Origin: Streptomyces sp. SCL15-4
GTDB lineage: Bacteria; Actinomycetota; Actinomycetes; Streptomycetales; Streptomycetaceae
Length of the DNA: 64,000 nucleotides
NCBI RefSeq assembly: GCF_033366695.1
Contig: NZ_JAOBTQ010000001.1
Location: 3,410,001 to 3,474,000, forward strand
Direction of reading: 5' to 3'
Shown one piece after another: positions 45,212-57,311 of the stretch. Every line of letters starts with the position of its first letter. Position 1 is the first letter of the stretch. A program made the translations under genes and the position numbers. The notes under the pieces are model-generated. The model ran no database searches. It was not told where the DNA came from and was given only the letters and a program-made list of their open reading frames with translations.

Positions 45212-46732
45212 TCAGCCGGCGAACCAGCGCACCGGCCTCGGCGCGAGGTTCTCGTAGACGTGCTTGGTCTCGCGGTACTCGGCGAGTCCGGCGGGGCCCA
45301 GCTCGCGGCCGGTGCCGCTCCTGCCGAAGCCGCCCCATTCGGCCTGCGGCAGATAGGGGTGGAAGTCGTTGATCCAGACGGTGCCGTGGCGCAGCCGGGA
45401 CGCCACCCGGCGGGCCCTGGCGGTGTCCGCGCTCCAGACCGCGCCGGCCAGGCCGTACTCGGTGTCGTTGGCGAGACGGACGGCCTCCTCCTCGGTGCGG
45501 AAGGTCTCGACGGTGACGACCGGGCCGAACACCTCCTCGCGGACGACGCGCATCTCGCGGTGGCAGTGGTCGAGGACGGTCGGCTCGTAGAACCAGCCGG
45601 ACTCGGGGCGTTCGGGTGAGGGTTCGGGCCGCTTGCCGCCGCAGCGCAGGACGGCGCCTTCCTCGAGGGCGGAGGCGACGTACGCCTCGACCTTGGCGCG
45701 CTGCTGCTCGGAGACGAGCGGGCCGCACTCGACGCCGTCCGCGGTGCCGCGGCCGAGCCTGATCTTGCCGGCGCGGCGGGCGAGTTCGGTGACGAAGCGG
45801 TCGCGGACGGACTCCTCGACGATGAGCCGGGCGCCGGCCGAGCAGACCTGGCCGCTGTGGATGAAGGCCGCGTTCAGGGCCTGGTCCACGGCGGTGTCGA
45901 AGCCCTCCTCGGTGGCGCAGGCGTCGGCGAAGACCACGTTGGGGTTCTTGCCGCCGAGTTCGAGGGCGACCTTCTTGACGGTGGGCGCGGCGGCCCGGGC
46001 GACCTTGACGCCGCTGGCCAGGCCGCCGGTGAAGGAGACCAGGTCGACGTCGGGATGCTCGGCGAGCCGGGCGCCGACGGTGTGGCCGGGCCCGGTGACG
46101 AGGTTCGCCACGCCCGCGGGCAGGCCGGCCTCGGCCAGCAGGTCGATCAGCGCGATGGTGGTCATCGGGGTGATCTCGCTGGGCTTGACCACGAAGGTGT
46201 TGCCGGCCGCGAGCGCCGGAGCGATCTTCCAACTGGCTTGGAGCAGCGGGTAGTTCCAGGGAGTGATCAGCGCGCATACGCCGACCGGTTCGTGGACGAC
46301 CACGCTGTGGATCTCGGGCGAGCCCGCGTCGACCACCCGGCCGGGCGCCTCGGCGGCCACCAGGTCGGCGAAGTAGCGGAAGGCGTCGGCGACGCAGTCG
46401 ATGTCGACGCGGCCCTCCTCGACGGTCTTGCCGGCGTCCCGGCTCTCCAGCAGGCCGAGTTCCTCGCGGTCGCGCAGGAGGAGACCGGCGACGCGGCGCA
46501 GCAGCGCGGCGCGTTCGGCGACCGGGGTGCGGGGCCAGGGGCCGTGGTCGAAGGCGTGCCGGGCCGCGGCCACCGCGCGGTCGGCGTCCTTCTCGTCCCC
46601 CTCGGCGACCACGGCGAACGGCCGGGCGTCCGCGGGGTCGAGGATCTCCCGGGTCGCGCCGGAGACCGCTGCCAGCCACGCGCCGTCCGCGTGGATGGTC
46701 GCCTGGGGCTGTCGTTCCGTTCTGTCCGCCAT
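45212..46732 (-). CDS. betB: Betaine-aldehyde dehydrogenase
   Basis: A 506-residue NAD-dependent aldehyde dehydrogenase oxidising betaine aldehyde to glycine betaine. Motifs: ITPWNYPLLQASWKIAPAL, VSFTGG, LELGGKNPNVV (general-base Glu) and catalytic Cys in HSGQVCSAG near residue 295. First gene of the operon, so aldehyde removal and choline oxidation are made together. Specificity rests on operon context. Confidence 0.92.
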   Translation of the reverse strand: MADRTERQPQATIHADGAWLAAVSGATREILDPADARPFAVVAEGDEKDADRAVAAARHAFDHGPWPRTPVAERAALLRRVAGLLLRDREELGLLESRDAGKTVEEGRVDIDCVADAFRYFADLVAAEAPGRVVDAGSPEIHSVVVHEPVGVCALITPWNYPLLQASWKIAPALAAGNTFVVKPSEITPMTTIALIDLLAEAGLPAGVANLVTGPGHTVGARLAEHPDVDLVSFTGGLASGVKVARAAAPTVKKVALELGGKNPNVVFADACATEEGFDTAVDQALNAAFIHSGQVCSAGARLIVEESVRDRFVTELARRAGKIRLGRGTADGVECGPLVSEQQRAKVEAYVASALEEGAVLRCGGKRPEPSPERPESGWFYEPTVLDHCHREMRVVREEVFGPVVTVETFRTEEEAVRLANDTEYGLAGAVWSADTARARRVASRLRHGTVWINDFHPYLPQAEWGGFGRSGTGRELGPAGLAEYRETKHVYENLAPRPVRWFAG

Positions 46733-46768
46733 GATCGGTGTTGCCTTCCGTTCCTGTTCCGTGCCCCT

Positions 46769-46786
46769 GTGTCACACGCGTGTCAC
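46769..46786. promoter_or_regulatory. Candidate operator of the betaine operon
   Basis: GTGTCACACGCGTGTCAC contains a perfect 10-base palindrome (ACACGCGTGT) and two GTGTCAC repeats 11 bases apart. It lies about 37 bases before the betB start. Confidence 0.45.
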
Positions 46787-46874
46787 GCTCGGGGACCGTC
46801 GCCGCCTGCCCGGGGCCACGGCCCGCCATGCGGAATCCGCGGCCGAACGTGCGCGGGGTCACGGAAAACGGGGG

Positions 46875-47834
46875 TCATACCGGACGGAAACGGAAGGCGG
46901 GCGCCGGCTGACCGGTCGCCGACCTCGCCGTCCTCGCCGTCAGCAGCTCTCGTACGCAGTCGCGCAGCCAGGCGTGGGCCGGGTCGGCGTCATGGCGCGG
47001 ATGCCAGGCGAAGCCCACCCGCATCGCTGGCAGTGCGAGCGGGATCTCGAAGACGGCCAGCCCGAGGGCGTCGGCCAGCGGGCGGCCCCACTCGGTGATC
47101 AGCCCGACGAGGTCGGTCTCGCGCAGCACGAACAACGAGGCCGGATAGCTGCCGACGCTGCCCACCACCCGGCGCCGCAGGCCGAGCGCGGCGAGGGCGT
47201 CGTCGATCGGCCCGTGCTGCCGGCCGCGCCGGGAGACGCTGAGGTGCCCCGCCGCTCCGGCGAACCGCTCGGGCGTCAGCTCGCCGTCCAGCAAGGGGTG
47301 TCCGGGCCGTACGACGCCGAGCATGCGTTCCTCGTGCACGGTCTCCACCCGCACCTCGGGCGCGGCCGCGTCGATCACCCCGACCTCCAGGTCGGCGATG
47401 CCCTGCCGCAGATACGGGGCGTCGGTGTGGCTCTCGCTGAGGAAGCGCAGCCGGACGCCGGGGGCCTCGCGGGCGGCGCGGGCGAAGAGGGCCGCGCCGT
47501 GGGTGGCGGCGATCATGTCGTGGCCGAGGACGGTGAAGGTGCGGGTCACCGTGCGCAGGTCGGCGTCCCGGCCCGGCGCGAACAGGGCGCGGGCCCGCTC
47601 CACCACCGCGCCGACCTCGGCGCGCACGGCGAGCGCGTGCGGAGTCGGCACCATCCGGCGGCCGGCGCGCACCAGCACCGGGTCGCCGAGCGCCTTGCGG
47701 ATCCGGCCGAGGGTGCGGCTCATGGCCGGCTCGGACAGGTGCAGCCGGCGGGCGGCGCCGCGCACGCTCTCCTCCTCCAGCAGCACGTCCAGCGCGACCA
47801 GCAGATTCAGGTCGAGGCCGGTGGATTGCGTCAT
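46875..47834 (-). CDS. LysR-family transcriptional regulator
   Basis: A 319-residue LTTR. HTH: LNLLVALDVLLEEESVRGAARRLHLSEPAMSRTLGRIRKAL; the substrate domain follows with LVRAGRRMVPTPHA, typical of NodD/SyrM-like LysR members. It is divergent from an MFS exporter gene, its likely target, and lies downstream of the betaine operon promoter on the same strand. A TTCC...GGAA inverted pair in the 99-base spacer could be its site. Confidence 0.93.
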   Translation of the reverse strand: MTQSTGLDLNLLVALDVLLEEESVRGAARRLHLSEPAMSRTLGRIRKALGDPVLVRAGRRMVPTPHALAVRAEVGAVVERARALFAPGRDADLRTVTRTFTVLGHDMIAATHGAALFARAAREAPGVRLRFLSESHTDAPYLRQGIADLEVGVIDAAAPEVRVETVHEERMLGVVRPGHPLLDGELTPERFAGAAGHLSVSRRGRQHGPIDDALAALGLRRRVVGSVGSYPASLFVLRETDLVGLITEWGRPLADALGLAVFEIPLALPAMRVGFAWHPRHDADPAHAWLRDCVRELLTARTARSATGQPAPAFRFRPV

Positions 47835-47933
47835 GTGCAGGTATTCCTTGCGAAGGTTGCATTGGAAGTAAGGTCACCGGCGAGCCTACGGTGAGGGCGC
47901 ATCCCACACCACCCACCAGCTCCCGGAGGAGCC

Positions 47934-49331
47934 GTGCCCGCGCACGCCCTGACCCGCCCCGTCCTGCTCACGCTGTGCGCCTGCGTCCTCGTCGCGCAGA
48001 GCATGGTCGCGGCCGTCAACCTGCTGATACCGCAACTGAGTTCGTCCGGACCGCACCTCTCGCACACCGAACTGCTGTGGACGGTCGACGCCTACGTCAT
48101 CGTCTTCGCGGGCCTGCTGATCCCGGCCGGCGCGCTCGGCGACCGCCACGGCCGCAAGGGGGCCCTGCTCGCCGGGCTCGGCCTGTTCGCCGCAGGCGCG
48201 GCGACCAGCGCGCTGGCTCCCGGCCCGGCGCTGCTGATCGCGGGCCGGGGTCTGTCCGGCGCCGGGGCCGCGCTGATCACCCCGGCGACGATGTCGATCC
48301 TGGTGCACCTGGCCGGGCCCGAGCACCGGGCCCGGGCGATGGCGTCCTGGACGCTGGCCATCGGGCTGGGCGGCATGGCGGGCAACCTCGGCGGCGGCCT
48401 GGCCGGTCAGTACCTGTCCTGGCGGGCGCTGTTCGCCGCGATGGTGCCGCTGGCCGCCGTGCTCGCCGCCGCGGTGGCGGTGACCACCCCGCGCACCGCC
48501 CGCGCCGCGCAGGGCAGCCCGGACCCGGCCGGCACCCTGCTGCTCACGGCGGGCCTGGTCGCCGTGCTGTTCGGCATCATCGAGGGCCCCGGCCACGGCT
48601 GGACCTCGGTGCGCATCCTGACCGCGTTCACCGCGGGCGCCGTGCTGCTGGCCGCGTTCACCGGGCACGCCCTGCGCTCGCGCGCCCCGCTGTTCGACCC
48701 GCGGGTCTTCCGCTCCGGCGCGCTGCGGGCGACCACGCTGGGCCTGGCGACGGGCTTCTTCGGCCTGTTCGCGCTGTTCTTCGTCAACTCGCAGTACCTC
48801 CAGCGGGTCAAGGGCTACGGGCCGGCGGTAACCGGCGTCGCGATCGTGCCGCTGATCGTCGGCATGGCCCTGGTGCCGAGGTTCGCGGCCCGCTGGTCGG
48901 CGCGTCCGCGTCCGGTCGTCGGCACGGGGCTGGCGCTGATCGGCCTCGGCCTGCTGGCCGCGTCCACGGCGGACGCGCACACGCCCTACCCGCTGTACGC
49001 CTGCTGGCTGCTGGTCATCTCGGCGGGCACGGGCCTGGCCATGCCCGCGCTCACCCTGGGCGTCGTGGTGTCCCTGCCCGCGCACCGGGCGGGCCTCGGC
49101 TCGGGACTCGGCACCTCGGCCCGCGAGATCGGCGCCGCCCTCGGTGTCGCCGTCGCCGGCACCGCCCTGGCCTCCCACCCCGACTTCTCCACCGGCATGG
49201 GCCCGGCACTCCGGGTGGTGGGCCTGACGGTCCTGGTGGCGACGGCCGCGGTCGTCACCGGCTACCGCAACCCCGTCCACCCGTCCCCGAATGCTCCGGC
49301 GGCCCCGGCGACGCGGGAACCGGCGGCCTGA
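47934..49331 (+). CDS. MFS drug exporter, DHA2 (14-helix) type
   Basis: A 465-residue transporter with about 14 membrane helices. TVDAYVIVFAGLLIPAGALGDRHGRKGALL holds the DHA2 motif A; GRGLSGAGAALITPATMSIL is typical of multidrug exporters. The GTG at 47934 follows GGAGGAG. Regulated probably by the divergent LysR. Substrate unknown. Confidence 0.92.
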   Translation: MPAHALTRPVLLTLCACVLVAQSMVAAVNLLIPQLSSSGPHLSHTELLWTVDAYVIVFAGLLIPAGALGDRHGRKGALLAGLGLFAAGAATSALAPGPALLIAGRGLSGAGAALITPATMSILVHLAGPEHRARAMASWTLAIGLGGMAGNLGGGLAGQYLSWRALFAAMVPLAAVLAAAVAVTTPRTARAAQGSPDPAGTLLLTAGLVAVLFGIIEGPGHGWTSVRILTAFTAGAVLLAAFTGHALRSRAPLFDPRVFRSGALRATTLGLATGFFGLFALFFVNSQYLQRVKGYGPAVTGVAIVPLIVGMALVPRFAARWSARPRPVVGTGLALIGLGLLAASTADAHTPYPLYACWLLVISAGTGLAMPALTLGVVVSLPAHRAGLGSGLGTSAREIGAALGVAVAGTALASHPDFSTGMGPALRVVGLTVLVATAAVVTGYRNPVHPSPNAPAAPATREPAA

Positions 49332-49390
49332 ACCGTCCGGCGGGCCCCGCGCGTCACACACGGCAGGAGCCCCGACCGAGAGGACCCGCC

Positions 49391-50212
49391 GTGCGCCGTA
49401 TCCCGGCCTGTGTACTGACCGACGCGGCCCCGCCCCGGGTGACCGGCGGACACGTACTGGACCGCTATGTACAGATCGGGTCCCTCACGAAGGCGCTGAC
49501 CGGCACGTTGCTCGCCCGGCTGGCGGAGGCGGGCGTGGCCGGGCCCGACGACCCCGTCGAACGGTGGCTCCCGGCACCGCCGGGCACCGGCATCACCCTG
49601 CTGCACCTGGCCCGGCATACCTCCGGACTCCCCCGGCTGCCGCCCGGCCTCGCGGGCCGGGACCCGTACGCGGCGTTCGGCCGGGCGGAGTTGGAGCGGC
49701 TGGTCCGCGGCCTGGACACCGTCGCCGTACGCCCGCCGGGGGAGGAGGAGTACTCCAACCTCGGGTACGCCGTCCTCGGCGCCGCCCTGGCCGCCGCGGG
49801 CCGGGCCGGTTACGAGGAACTGCTGGAGACGTACGTCCTGCGGCCGGCGGGCGTCACCGAGGTGACCGCCCGTCCGGCTCCCGGGCAGCGGCTGACGGCG
49901 CCCGGGCTGTGGCCGGGGACGCGGCGCCGGCCCTGGACGATGGACGGCGCGATCCTCCCGGCGGGCGGCCTGTGGGCGACACCGCGTGCGGTCGCCGCGC
50001 TCGTCGTGGCGCTGCTGGTGGACCGGCGGCTGGGCGAACCGGCCGTGGGCTGGCAGTCGGCGGGAGCGCTGACCTGGCACAACGGCGCCACCCGGGACGC
50101 GTCCGTGTTCGCCGGGGCGATGGCGGACGGGCGGTGGGCCGTGGTGCACCGGCTGAACGGGCGGGCGGAGGACACCGACCGGGCCGGGATCGCGCTGCTG
50201 CGGCGGGCGTGA
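49391..50212 (+). CDS. Beta-lactamase/class C-like serine hydrolase
   Basis: A 273-residue serine hydrolase of the class C beta-lactamase/esterase family: SLTK in YVQIGSLTKALTGTLL, YSN in EEEYSNLGYAVLG, and HNG in TWHNGATRDASVF as third motif. No signal peptide, and the N-terminus is short (about 300-400 is usual), so it is likely a cytoplasmic esterase or peptidase. It follows the MFS gene by 59 bases. Confidence 0.85.
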   Translation: MRRIPACVLTDAAPPRVTGGHVLDRYVQIGSLTKALTGTLLARLAEAGVAGPDDPVERWLPAPPGTGITLLHLARHTSGLPRLPPGLAGRDPYAAFGRAELERLVRGLDTVAVRPPGEEEYSNLGYAVLGAALAAAGRAGYEELLETYVLRPAGVTEVTARPAPGQRLTAPGLWPGTRRRPWTMDGAILPAGGLWATPRAVAALVVALLVDRRLGEPAVGWQSAGALTWHNGATRDASVFAGAMADGRWAVVHRLNGRAEDTDRAGIALLRRA

Positions 50213-50230
50213 ACGCAGGGCCGGATACGA

Positions 50231-50266
50231 CGAAGTCCCCTTCCGCGGCAGCGGGAGGGGACTTCG
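50231..50266. terminator. Bidirectional terminator between serine hydrolase and tRNA
   Basis: CGAAGTCCCCTTCCGC pairs with GCGGGAGGGGACTTCG with one G-T pair, around GGCA. It ends the plus-strand gene and lies 4 bases beyond the tRNA 3' end on the minus strand. Confidence 0.88.
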
Positions 50267-50270
50267 TGTG

Positions 50271-50343
50271 TGGAGCGCCGGGCAGGCCTTGCACCTGCAT
50301 CTCCCCGCAGGAAGCGGGGCGTCTTTCCTTGGACCACCAACGC
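50271..50343 (-). tRNA. Atypical tRNA-Gly(UCC)-like gene
   Basis: A 73-base cloverleaf with encoded CCA. The acceptor GCGTTGG pairs fully with CCGGCGC, with T as discriminator. Anticodon stem CCCCG/CGGGG carries loop CTTCCTG, anticodon TCC (Gly). T stem GCAGG/CCTGC holds loop TGCAAGG: the invariant TTC is TGC, so base 55 is G. The D arm has only three pairs (GTC/GAC) and position 37 is T, not a purine. It has a good promoter and a terminator, so it is likely expressed. It may be a translation tRNA with a loose shape, a dedicated glycyl donor for cell-wall or natural-product synthesis, or a pseudo-tRNA. Confidence 0.72.
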
Positions 50344-50384
50344 ACAGTCGGCTTCCGGGAGTTCCGGTGGCCGGTGTGTGATCA

Positions 50385-50413
50385 ACTATAGCCCACGCCG
50401 GCCGCCGGAGTCA
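50385..50413 (-). promoter_or_regulatory. Promoter of the tRNA-Gly-like gene
   Basis: On the minus strand TGACTC (50413..50408), a 17-base spacer, then TATAGT (50390..50385): a near-consensus housekeeping promoter, rare in this GC-rich window. It begins 12 bases after the mdh stop. Confidence 0.75.
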
Positions 50414-50424
50414 CATCCGGACGC

Positions 50425-51739
<1,315 letters not shown>

Positions 51740-53329
51740 TCACTCCGTGCAGCCGGTCTGTCCCGAGGCGAGCGTGGCGCAGGCCCTGGCCCGGGCCGGG
51801 TTCCGTACGGCGACCATCGGCGTGTATCCGATGGTGTCCCCTGCGGCGGTGATGTCGCCCGTCTGCCGTTCCCTGCCCACGCTGACCCGCACGGAGTCGC
51901 CGGGCACGCCGCTGGTGATCCGGCCCCACGCGGTCCCGCAGACCTTGCTGTAGCGGACCTCCAGGGTGGTGGTGCCGACGGTGGCGGTCTTGGCGGTGGT
52001 CACCAGGTCGCCGCCGCAGCCCATGGCCTCGGCGTCCTTGCCGGTGCAGTCGGAGCCGGTGCACTTGACGCCGGGGGGCGGGGTGGTGCGGGCGGAGGCC
52101 GACGGGGAGGGCTTGGCCTCGTTCCCGGCCTTGCCGTCGCGGTGGGTGAAGTAGAAGACACCGGCGATGAGGGCGAGCACGCCGATCAGACCGGCGAAGA
52201 ACATCACCACCGGCTGCCACCGCCCGGACCGTCCCTCCACCGCCGCGGGACGCCCATGGGGAGTACGGGCCGGGCCGGGCGCGGTGCCGAGGAGGCGGGT
52301 CGCACCGGGACCGGCGGGGGTGCCGGGGGCACCGGGAGCACCGACGGGGGTGCCGGGGGTACCGGCGGGGATGTTGAGGAAGTTGGCGTGGCTGCCCGGC
52401 GGGACCGCCGAGGTGCCCAGGGGGCGGGAGAGGCCGGCGGGGTTGCCGAGGGGGCCGGGCGGGGTGGTCGCCGGGGTTCCGGCCGGGCGGCCCGCGGGCC
52501 CGGCGCCCGGGCGGGCGCTCGCCTGCGACGGGCCCCGGTAACCGGCCAGGCCCCAGGAGTTCTTGACGGGCGTGCCGGCACCGCCGGCCGCCGCTTCGCA
52601 ACCACCGGCGGCCGTGCCCGCGTCGCCCGCGCTCGCCGAACCGGCACCGCTCCGGCCGGCCGTGGTCGCGCCACTGCCGCTCGCCGAACCGTCCGCCGCA
52701 CGGTCGCCGGTGTCGGCGTCCGTGGCCGCCGGCTGCGCGGGAACGGCCGGCGGGACCTCGCCGGAACCGGCACTTCCCGGCCCGACGGCGGTACCGGTGC
52801 CGCCCTGCCCGGACCCCTTGCCGACACCCTTGCCCACGCCCTGCCCGGCATTCACGCCGAGGCCCTTTCCGTCACCCTGCCCGGCGCCTCCGCCAAGCCC
52901 CTTGTCCACGCCCTGCCCGGCGCCCTTGCCGAGCCCCTTGCCCACGGTCTTCCCAGCGGACTTCCCGGCGGCCTTCCCGGTGTCCCCGTCCGTGGTCCTC
53001 CGGTCGTTCTCCCCCTCCGCCATCCGCAGCGCCTGCCGCGTGCTGTCGTTCCGCGACTCCGACCGGCTCCAGGCGCGTTCGGCCAGCTCCCACAGGGTGG
53101 TCAGCGGGCCCGGCTGGGTGCCGGTGGCCTCCGCGAGGGCGATGACCGCGCCCTTGGGCGCCAGCAGCCGGCCGTCCAGGTACCGCTCCCAGGACGTCGT
53201 GCCGTAGCCCGTCCGGTCGGCCAGTGCCGCGACGCTCAGACCGCTGCGGTCCACCAGTTGCCGCAGCCCGACGGTGAACTCCGTGATCTGCGGGTCCAGA
53301 TCGTCCGGCAAGGCTGTCCATCGAGGCAT
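51740..53329 (-). CDS. HTH and DUF2690 membrane protein
   Basis: A 529-residue protein. Residues 1-90 hold a Cro/C1-type HTH (LRQLVDRSGLSVAALADRT ... TSWERYLDGRLLAPKGAVIALA). Then about 300 residues are low complexity: a GKGLGKG/GAGQGVDKG repeat zone and Pro/Gly/Ala stretches. One membrane helix (PVVMFFAGLIGVLALIAGVFY) follows near residue 400, and outside lies a DUF2690 domain (VKCTGSDCTGKDAEAMGCGG ... VRYSKVCGTAWGRI). The layout suggests a membrane-bound DNA-binding sensor; the ligand is unknown. Confidence 0.82.
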   Translation of the reverse strand: MPRWTALPDDLDPQITEFTVGLRQLVDRSGLSVAALADRTGYGTTSWERYLDGRLLAPKGAVIALAEATGTQPGPLTTLWELAERAWSRSESRNDSTRQALRMAEGENDRRTTDGDTGKAAGKSAGKTVGKGLGKGAGQGVDKGLGGGAGQGDGKGLGVNAGQGVGKGVGKGSGQGGTGTAVGPGSAGSGEVPPAVPAQPAATDADTGDRAADGSASGSGATTAGRSGAGSASAGDAGTAAGGCEAAAGGAGTPVKNSWGLAGYRGPSQASARPGAGPAGRPAGTPATTPPGPLGNPAGLSRPLGTSAVPPGSHANFLNIPAGTPGTPVGAPGAPGTPAGPGATRLLGTAPGPARTPHGRPAAVEGRSGRWQPVVMFFAGLIGVLALIAGVFYFTHRDGKAGNEAKPSPSASARTTPPPGVKCTGSDCTGKDAEAMGCGGDLVTTAKTATVGTTTLEVRYSKVCGTAWGRITSGVPGDSVRVSVGRERQTGDITAAGDTIGYTPMVAVRNPARARACATLASGQTGCTE

Positions 53330-53481
53330 GGGTTCCCCCTCTTCCCCCGGTCGTGCTGTCGATCTCGCGCGTCCCCGGCCACCCACAGGGATGCGTTGAC
53401 CAAGGATTCCAGTTCCCGGGGCCGGACGCACACGACGGGTGGCCCGGCGGCCGGGAGTCGCCGGTCCCGTGCCGGGCGGAC

Positions 53482-53528
53482 ACGGCAGGTGGCCCGCGTC
53501 CCCCGGAAAGGCGCGGGCCACCTGCCGT
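53482..53528 (-). terminator. Terminator of folD-DUF3017
   Basis: A perfect 17-base stem, ACGGCAGGTGGCCCGCG with its complement, loop 13 bases, 10 bases after the DUF3017 stop on the minus strand. Confidence 0.88.
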
Positions 53529-53538
53529 ACGGCGTGCG

Positions 53539-54012
53539 CTAGTTGGTGAGCGTGAAGTGCAGGATGTCCTTCAGGAAGGGCAGCTTCAGCAGCGGATCGG
53601 GCTGGATCATCAGCGCCAGCAGGAAGATGGCCAGGCCCAGGACGCCGTAGGTGGCGATGTCCGTGAAGCGGGAGCGTACGGCGAGCATGCCGACGTCGGG
53701 CAGCATCCAGCGCAGCACCGCGCCGGCCAGCAGGGCGAGACCGATGATCAGCGTGCCCGCGCGGAACGCGTCCAGCGCGGTCACCAGCAGGCCGAGCGCG
53801 ACCAGGCCGACGACGGTGAGCAGCGGCCACTGCCGGGCGGGCGCCGGGGCGCCGCCGGGCGCGGCCCGGCCGCCGCCCTCGGGGCGCGCGGTGTCCCTGG
53901 TGAAGAGCGGGAAGCGGCGGGTGACACGGCGCGGGCGCCCCGAGGCGTCCGGGGCGCTGATCGCGTCGCGCACCGTGGGTTCCGCGTCCCCGCGGGCGTC
54001 CTCAGCCGGCAC
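53539..54012 (-). CDS. DUF3017 membrane protein
   Basis: A 157-residue protein. A charged N-terminus of about 60 residues precedes three membrane helices ([55 protein letters not shown]). DUF3017 proteins occur next to folD in actinobacteria; function unknown. Starts at a GTG 11 bases inside the folD end. Confidence 0.85.
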   Translation of the reverse strand: MPAEDARGDAEPTVRDAISAPDASGRPRRVTRRFPLFTRDTARPEGGGRAAPGGAPAPARQWPLLTVVGLVALGLLVTALDAFRAGTLIIGLALLAGAVLRWMLPDVGMLAVRSRFTDIATYGVLGLAIFLLALMIQPDPLLKLPFLKDILHFTLTN

Positions 54013-54856
54013 TGCGCTCCGCCGCCTCGACCACGTTGACCAGCAGCTGGGCCCGGGTCATCGGGCCGACGCCGCCGGGGTTCGGGGAGATCCAGCCGGC
54101 CACCTCGGTGACGTCCGGGTGGACGTCGCCGACGATCTTGCCCTCGGCGTTGCGGGAGACGCCGACGTCCAGGACGGCCGCGCCCGGCTTGACGTCCTCG
54201 GCGCGGATCAGGTGCGGCGAGCCGGCCGCCGCGACGATGATGTCGGCGCGCTTGAGGTGGGCGGACAGGTCACGGGTGCCGGTGTGGCACTGGGTGACGG
54301 TGGCGTTCTCGCTGCGCCGGGTGAGCAGCAGCGGCATCGGGCGGCCGATGGTGACACCGCGGCCGACGACCACGACCTCGGCGCCCTTGATCTCCACGCC
54401 GTGGCGGCGCAGCAGGGTGAGGATGCCGTTGGGGGTGCAGGGCAGCGGGGCGGGCTCGTTCAGGACCAGCCGGCCGAGGTTCATCGGGTGCAGGCCGTCG
54501 GCGTCCTTGGCCGGGTCCATCAGCTCCAGGATGCGGTTCTCGTCGATGCCGCGGGGCAGCGGGAGCTGGACGATGTAACCGGTGCAGGCCGGGTCCTCGT
54601 TCAGCTCGCGGACGACCGCCTCGATCTCCTCCTGGGTGGCCGTGGGGGGCAGTTGGCGCTGGATGGAGGCGATGCCCACCTGGGCGCAGTCGCGGTGCTT
54701 GCCGGCGACGTACTTCTGGCTGCCGGGGTCGTCCCCGACCAGGATCGTGCCGAGGCCGGGCGTGACGCCCTTCTCCTTCAGCGCCGCCACGCGGGCGGTC
54801 AGATCGGACTTGATCGCGGCTGCGGTGGCCTTGCCATCGAGAATCTGGGCGGTCAT
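54002..54856 (-). CDS. folD: Methylenetetrahydrofolate dehydrogenase/cyclohydrolase
   Basis: A 284-residue bifunctional enzyme converting methylene-THF through methenyl-THF to 10-formyl-THF. Catalytic [16 protein letters not shown] (Tyr and Lys), [36 protein letters not shown] and the NADP motif [13 protein letters not shown]. Fits the purine and glycine genes around it. No ZTP riboswitch seen in its leader. Confidence 0.97.
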   Translation of the reverse strand: MTAQILDGKATAAAIKSDLTARVAALKEKGVTPGLGTILVGDDPGSQKYVAGKHRDCAQVGIASIQRQLPPTATQEEIEAVVRELNEDPACTGYIVQLPLPRGIDENRILELMDPAKDADGLHPMNLGRLVLNEPAPLPCTPNGILTLLRRHGVEIKGAEVVVVGRGVTIGRPMPLLLTRRSENATVTQCHTGTRDLSAHLKRADIIVAAAGSPHLIRAEDVKPGAAVLDVGVSRNAEGKIVGDVHPDVTEVAGWISPNPGGVGPMTRAQLLVNVVEAAERSAG

Positions 54857-55096
54857 GTCCCCATCCTCGCGGATGACCCGCTCCCGGTTCCAATCCGGGT
54901 GCCACGGTTTGATCGTTGATGTTGCACTTGCACAACACATCCCGGCCCGGCTGGACAAGTAAGACGCTGTTAAAGAACGATGAGCACACAGTGCCGCGGG
55001 CAGTACCGGGGGGACGAACCGCATCTGTAGAACTTTCCTCCGCACCGTGCCGCGCGTCGTCCCCGCACTTGAGCAACACGACGGAGGAAGTCCGCC

Positions 55097-55663
55097 ATGA
55101 GTTTCGGCGACCCGAACAATCCCTACGGCGCCCCGCAGGCGCAGCAGCAGGGCTACGGCTATCCGCAGCAGGGCCAGCAGCCCGGTTACGGCTACCCGCA
55201 GGCGCCGCCCGTCGGCGCGTACGGCATGCCGCCCGCGCCCGAGACCATGCCCGGCTCCGTCAGCGCGGCCCGGGTCATGATGTGGGTGATCGTCGGCCTG
55301 CAGATCATCGGCGTGGCCCTGTTCGCGTTCAGCGCGGTCAGCGTGAACGCCGCGAAGAACGACAGCGAACTCAAGGACGACGCCGCCTTCCAGCAGCTCG
55401 CCGACTACTCGTCGGGCCTGCTGTGGGGGCTCACGCTGTTCGCCGTGGCCTGGACGGTTCTCACCATCGTGCTGGCGCTCAAGTTCGGCAACGGCGGCAA
55501 CGGCGTCCGCATCACCACGCTGGTCTACGGCATCATCACCGCGATCCTCGGCCTGTACCCGTTCGTCGTGGTCGGCCTGGTGCACACGGTGCTCGCCATC
55601 CTGATCGCCTGCTTCGTCGGCGGCTCCAAGGGCTCGGCCTGGTTCAACCGCCCGCGGTACTGA
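55097..55663 (+). CDS. Pro/Gln-rich four-helix membrane protein
   Basis: A 188-residue protein with an N-terminal repeat zone rich in Gly, Tyr, Pro and Gln ([20 protein letters not shown]), then three to four hydrophobic helices ([55 protein letters not shown]). Streptomyces carries several such proteins of unknown role. GGAGGAAG precedes the ATG. Confidence 0.82.
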   Translation: MSFGDPNNPYGAPQAQQQGYGYPQQGQQPGYGYPQAPPVGAYGMPPAPETMPGSVSAARVMMWVIVGLQIIGVALFAFSAVSVNAAKNDSELKDDAAFQQLADYSSGLLWGLTLFAVAWTVLTIVLALKFGNGGNGVRITTLVYGIITAILGLYPFVVVGLVHTVLAILIACFVGGSKGSAWFNRPRY

Positions 55664-55684
55664 TCCGCGACAGCGCCCTGTGGC

Positions 55685-55726
55685 CACAGGCCGCGTCCCG
55701 TCCGGGCGGACGGGACGCGGCCTGTG
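55685..55726. terminator. Bidirectional terminator between membrane protein gene and purH
   Basis: A 19-base perfect stem, CACAGGCCGCGTCCCGTCC with its complement (one outer C-G pair added) around GGGC, between the two converging stops. Confidence 0.9.
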
Positions 55727-55748
55727 CCGTACGGTCCGGGCGCGGGGC

Positions 55749-57307
<1,559 letters not shown>

Positions 57308-57311
<4 letters not shown>

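Noticed and set aside
54918..54941. Operator-like imperfect palindrome (GATGTTG...CAACACATC) before folD
   Set aside because: Mismatched core and no second copy; too weak to call.
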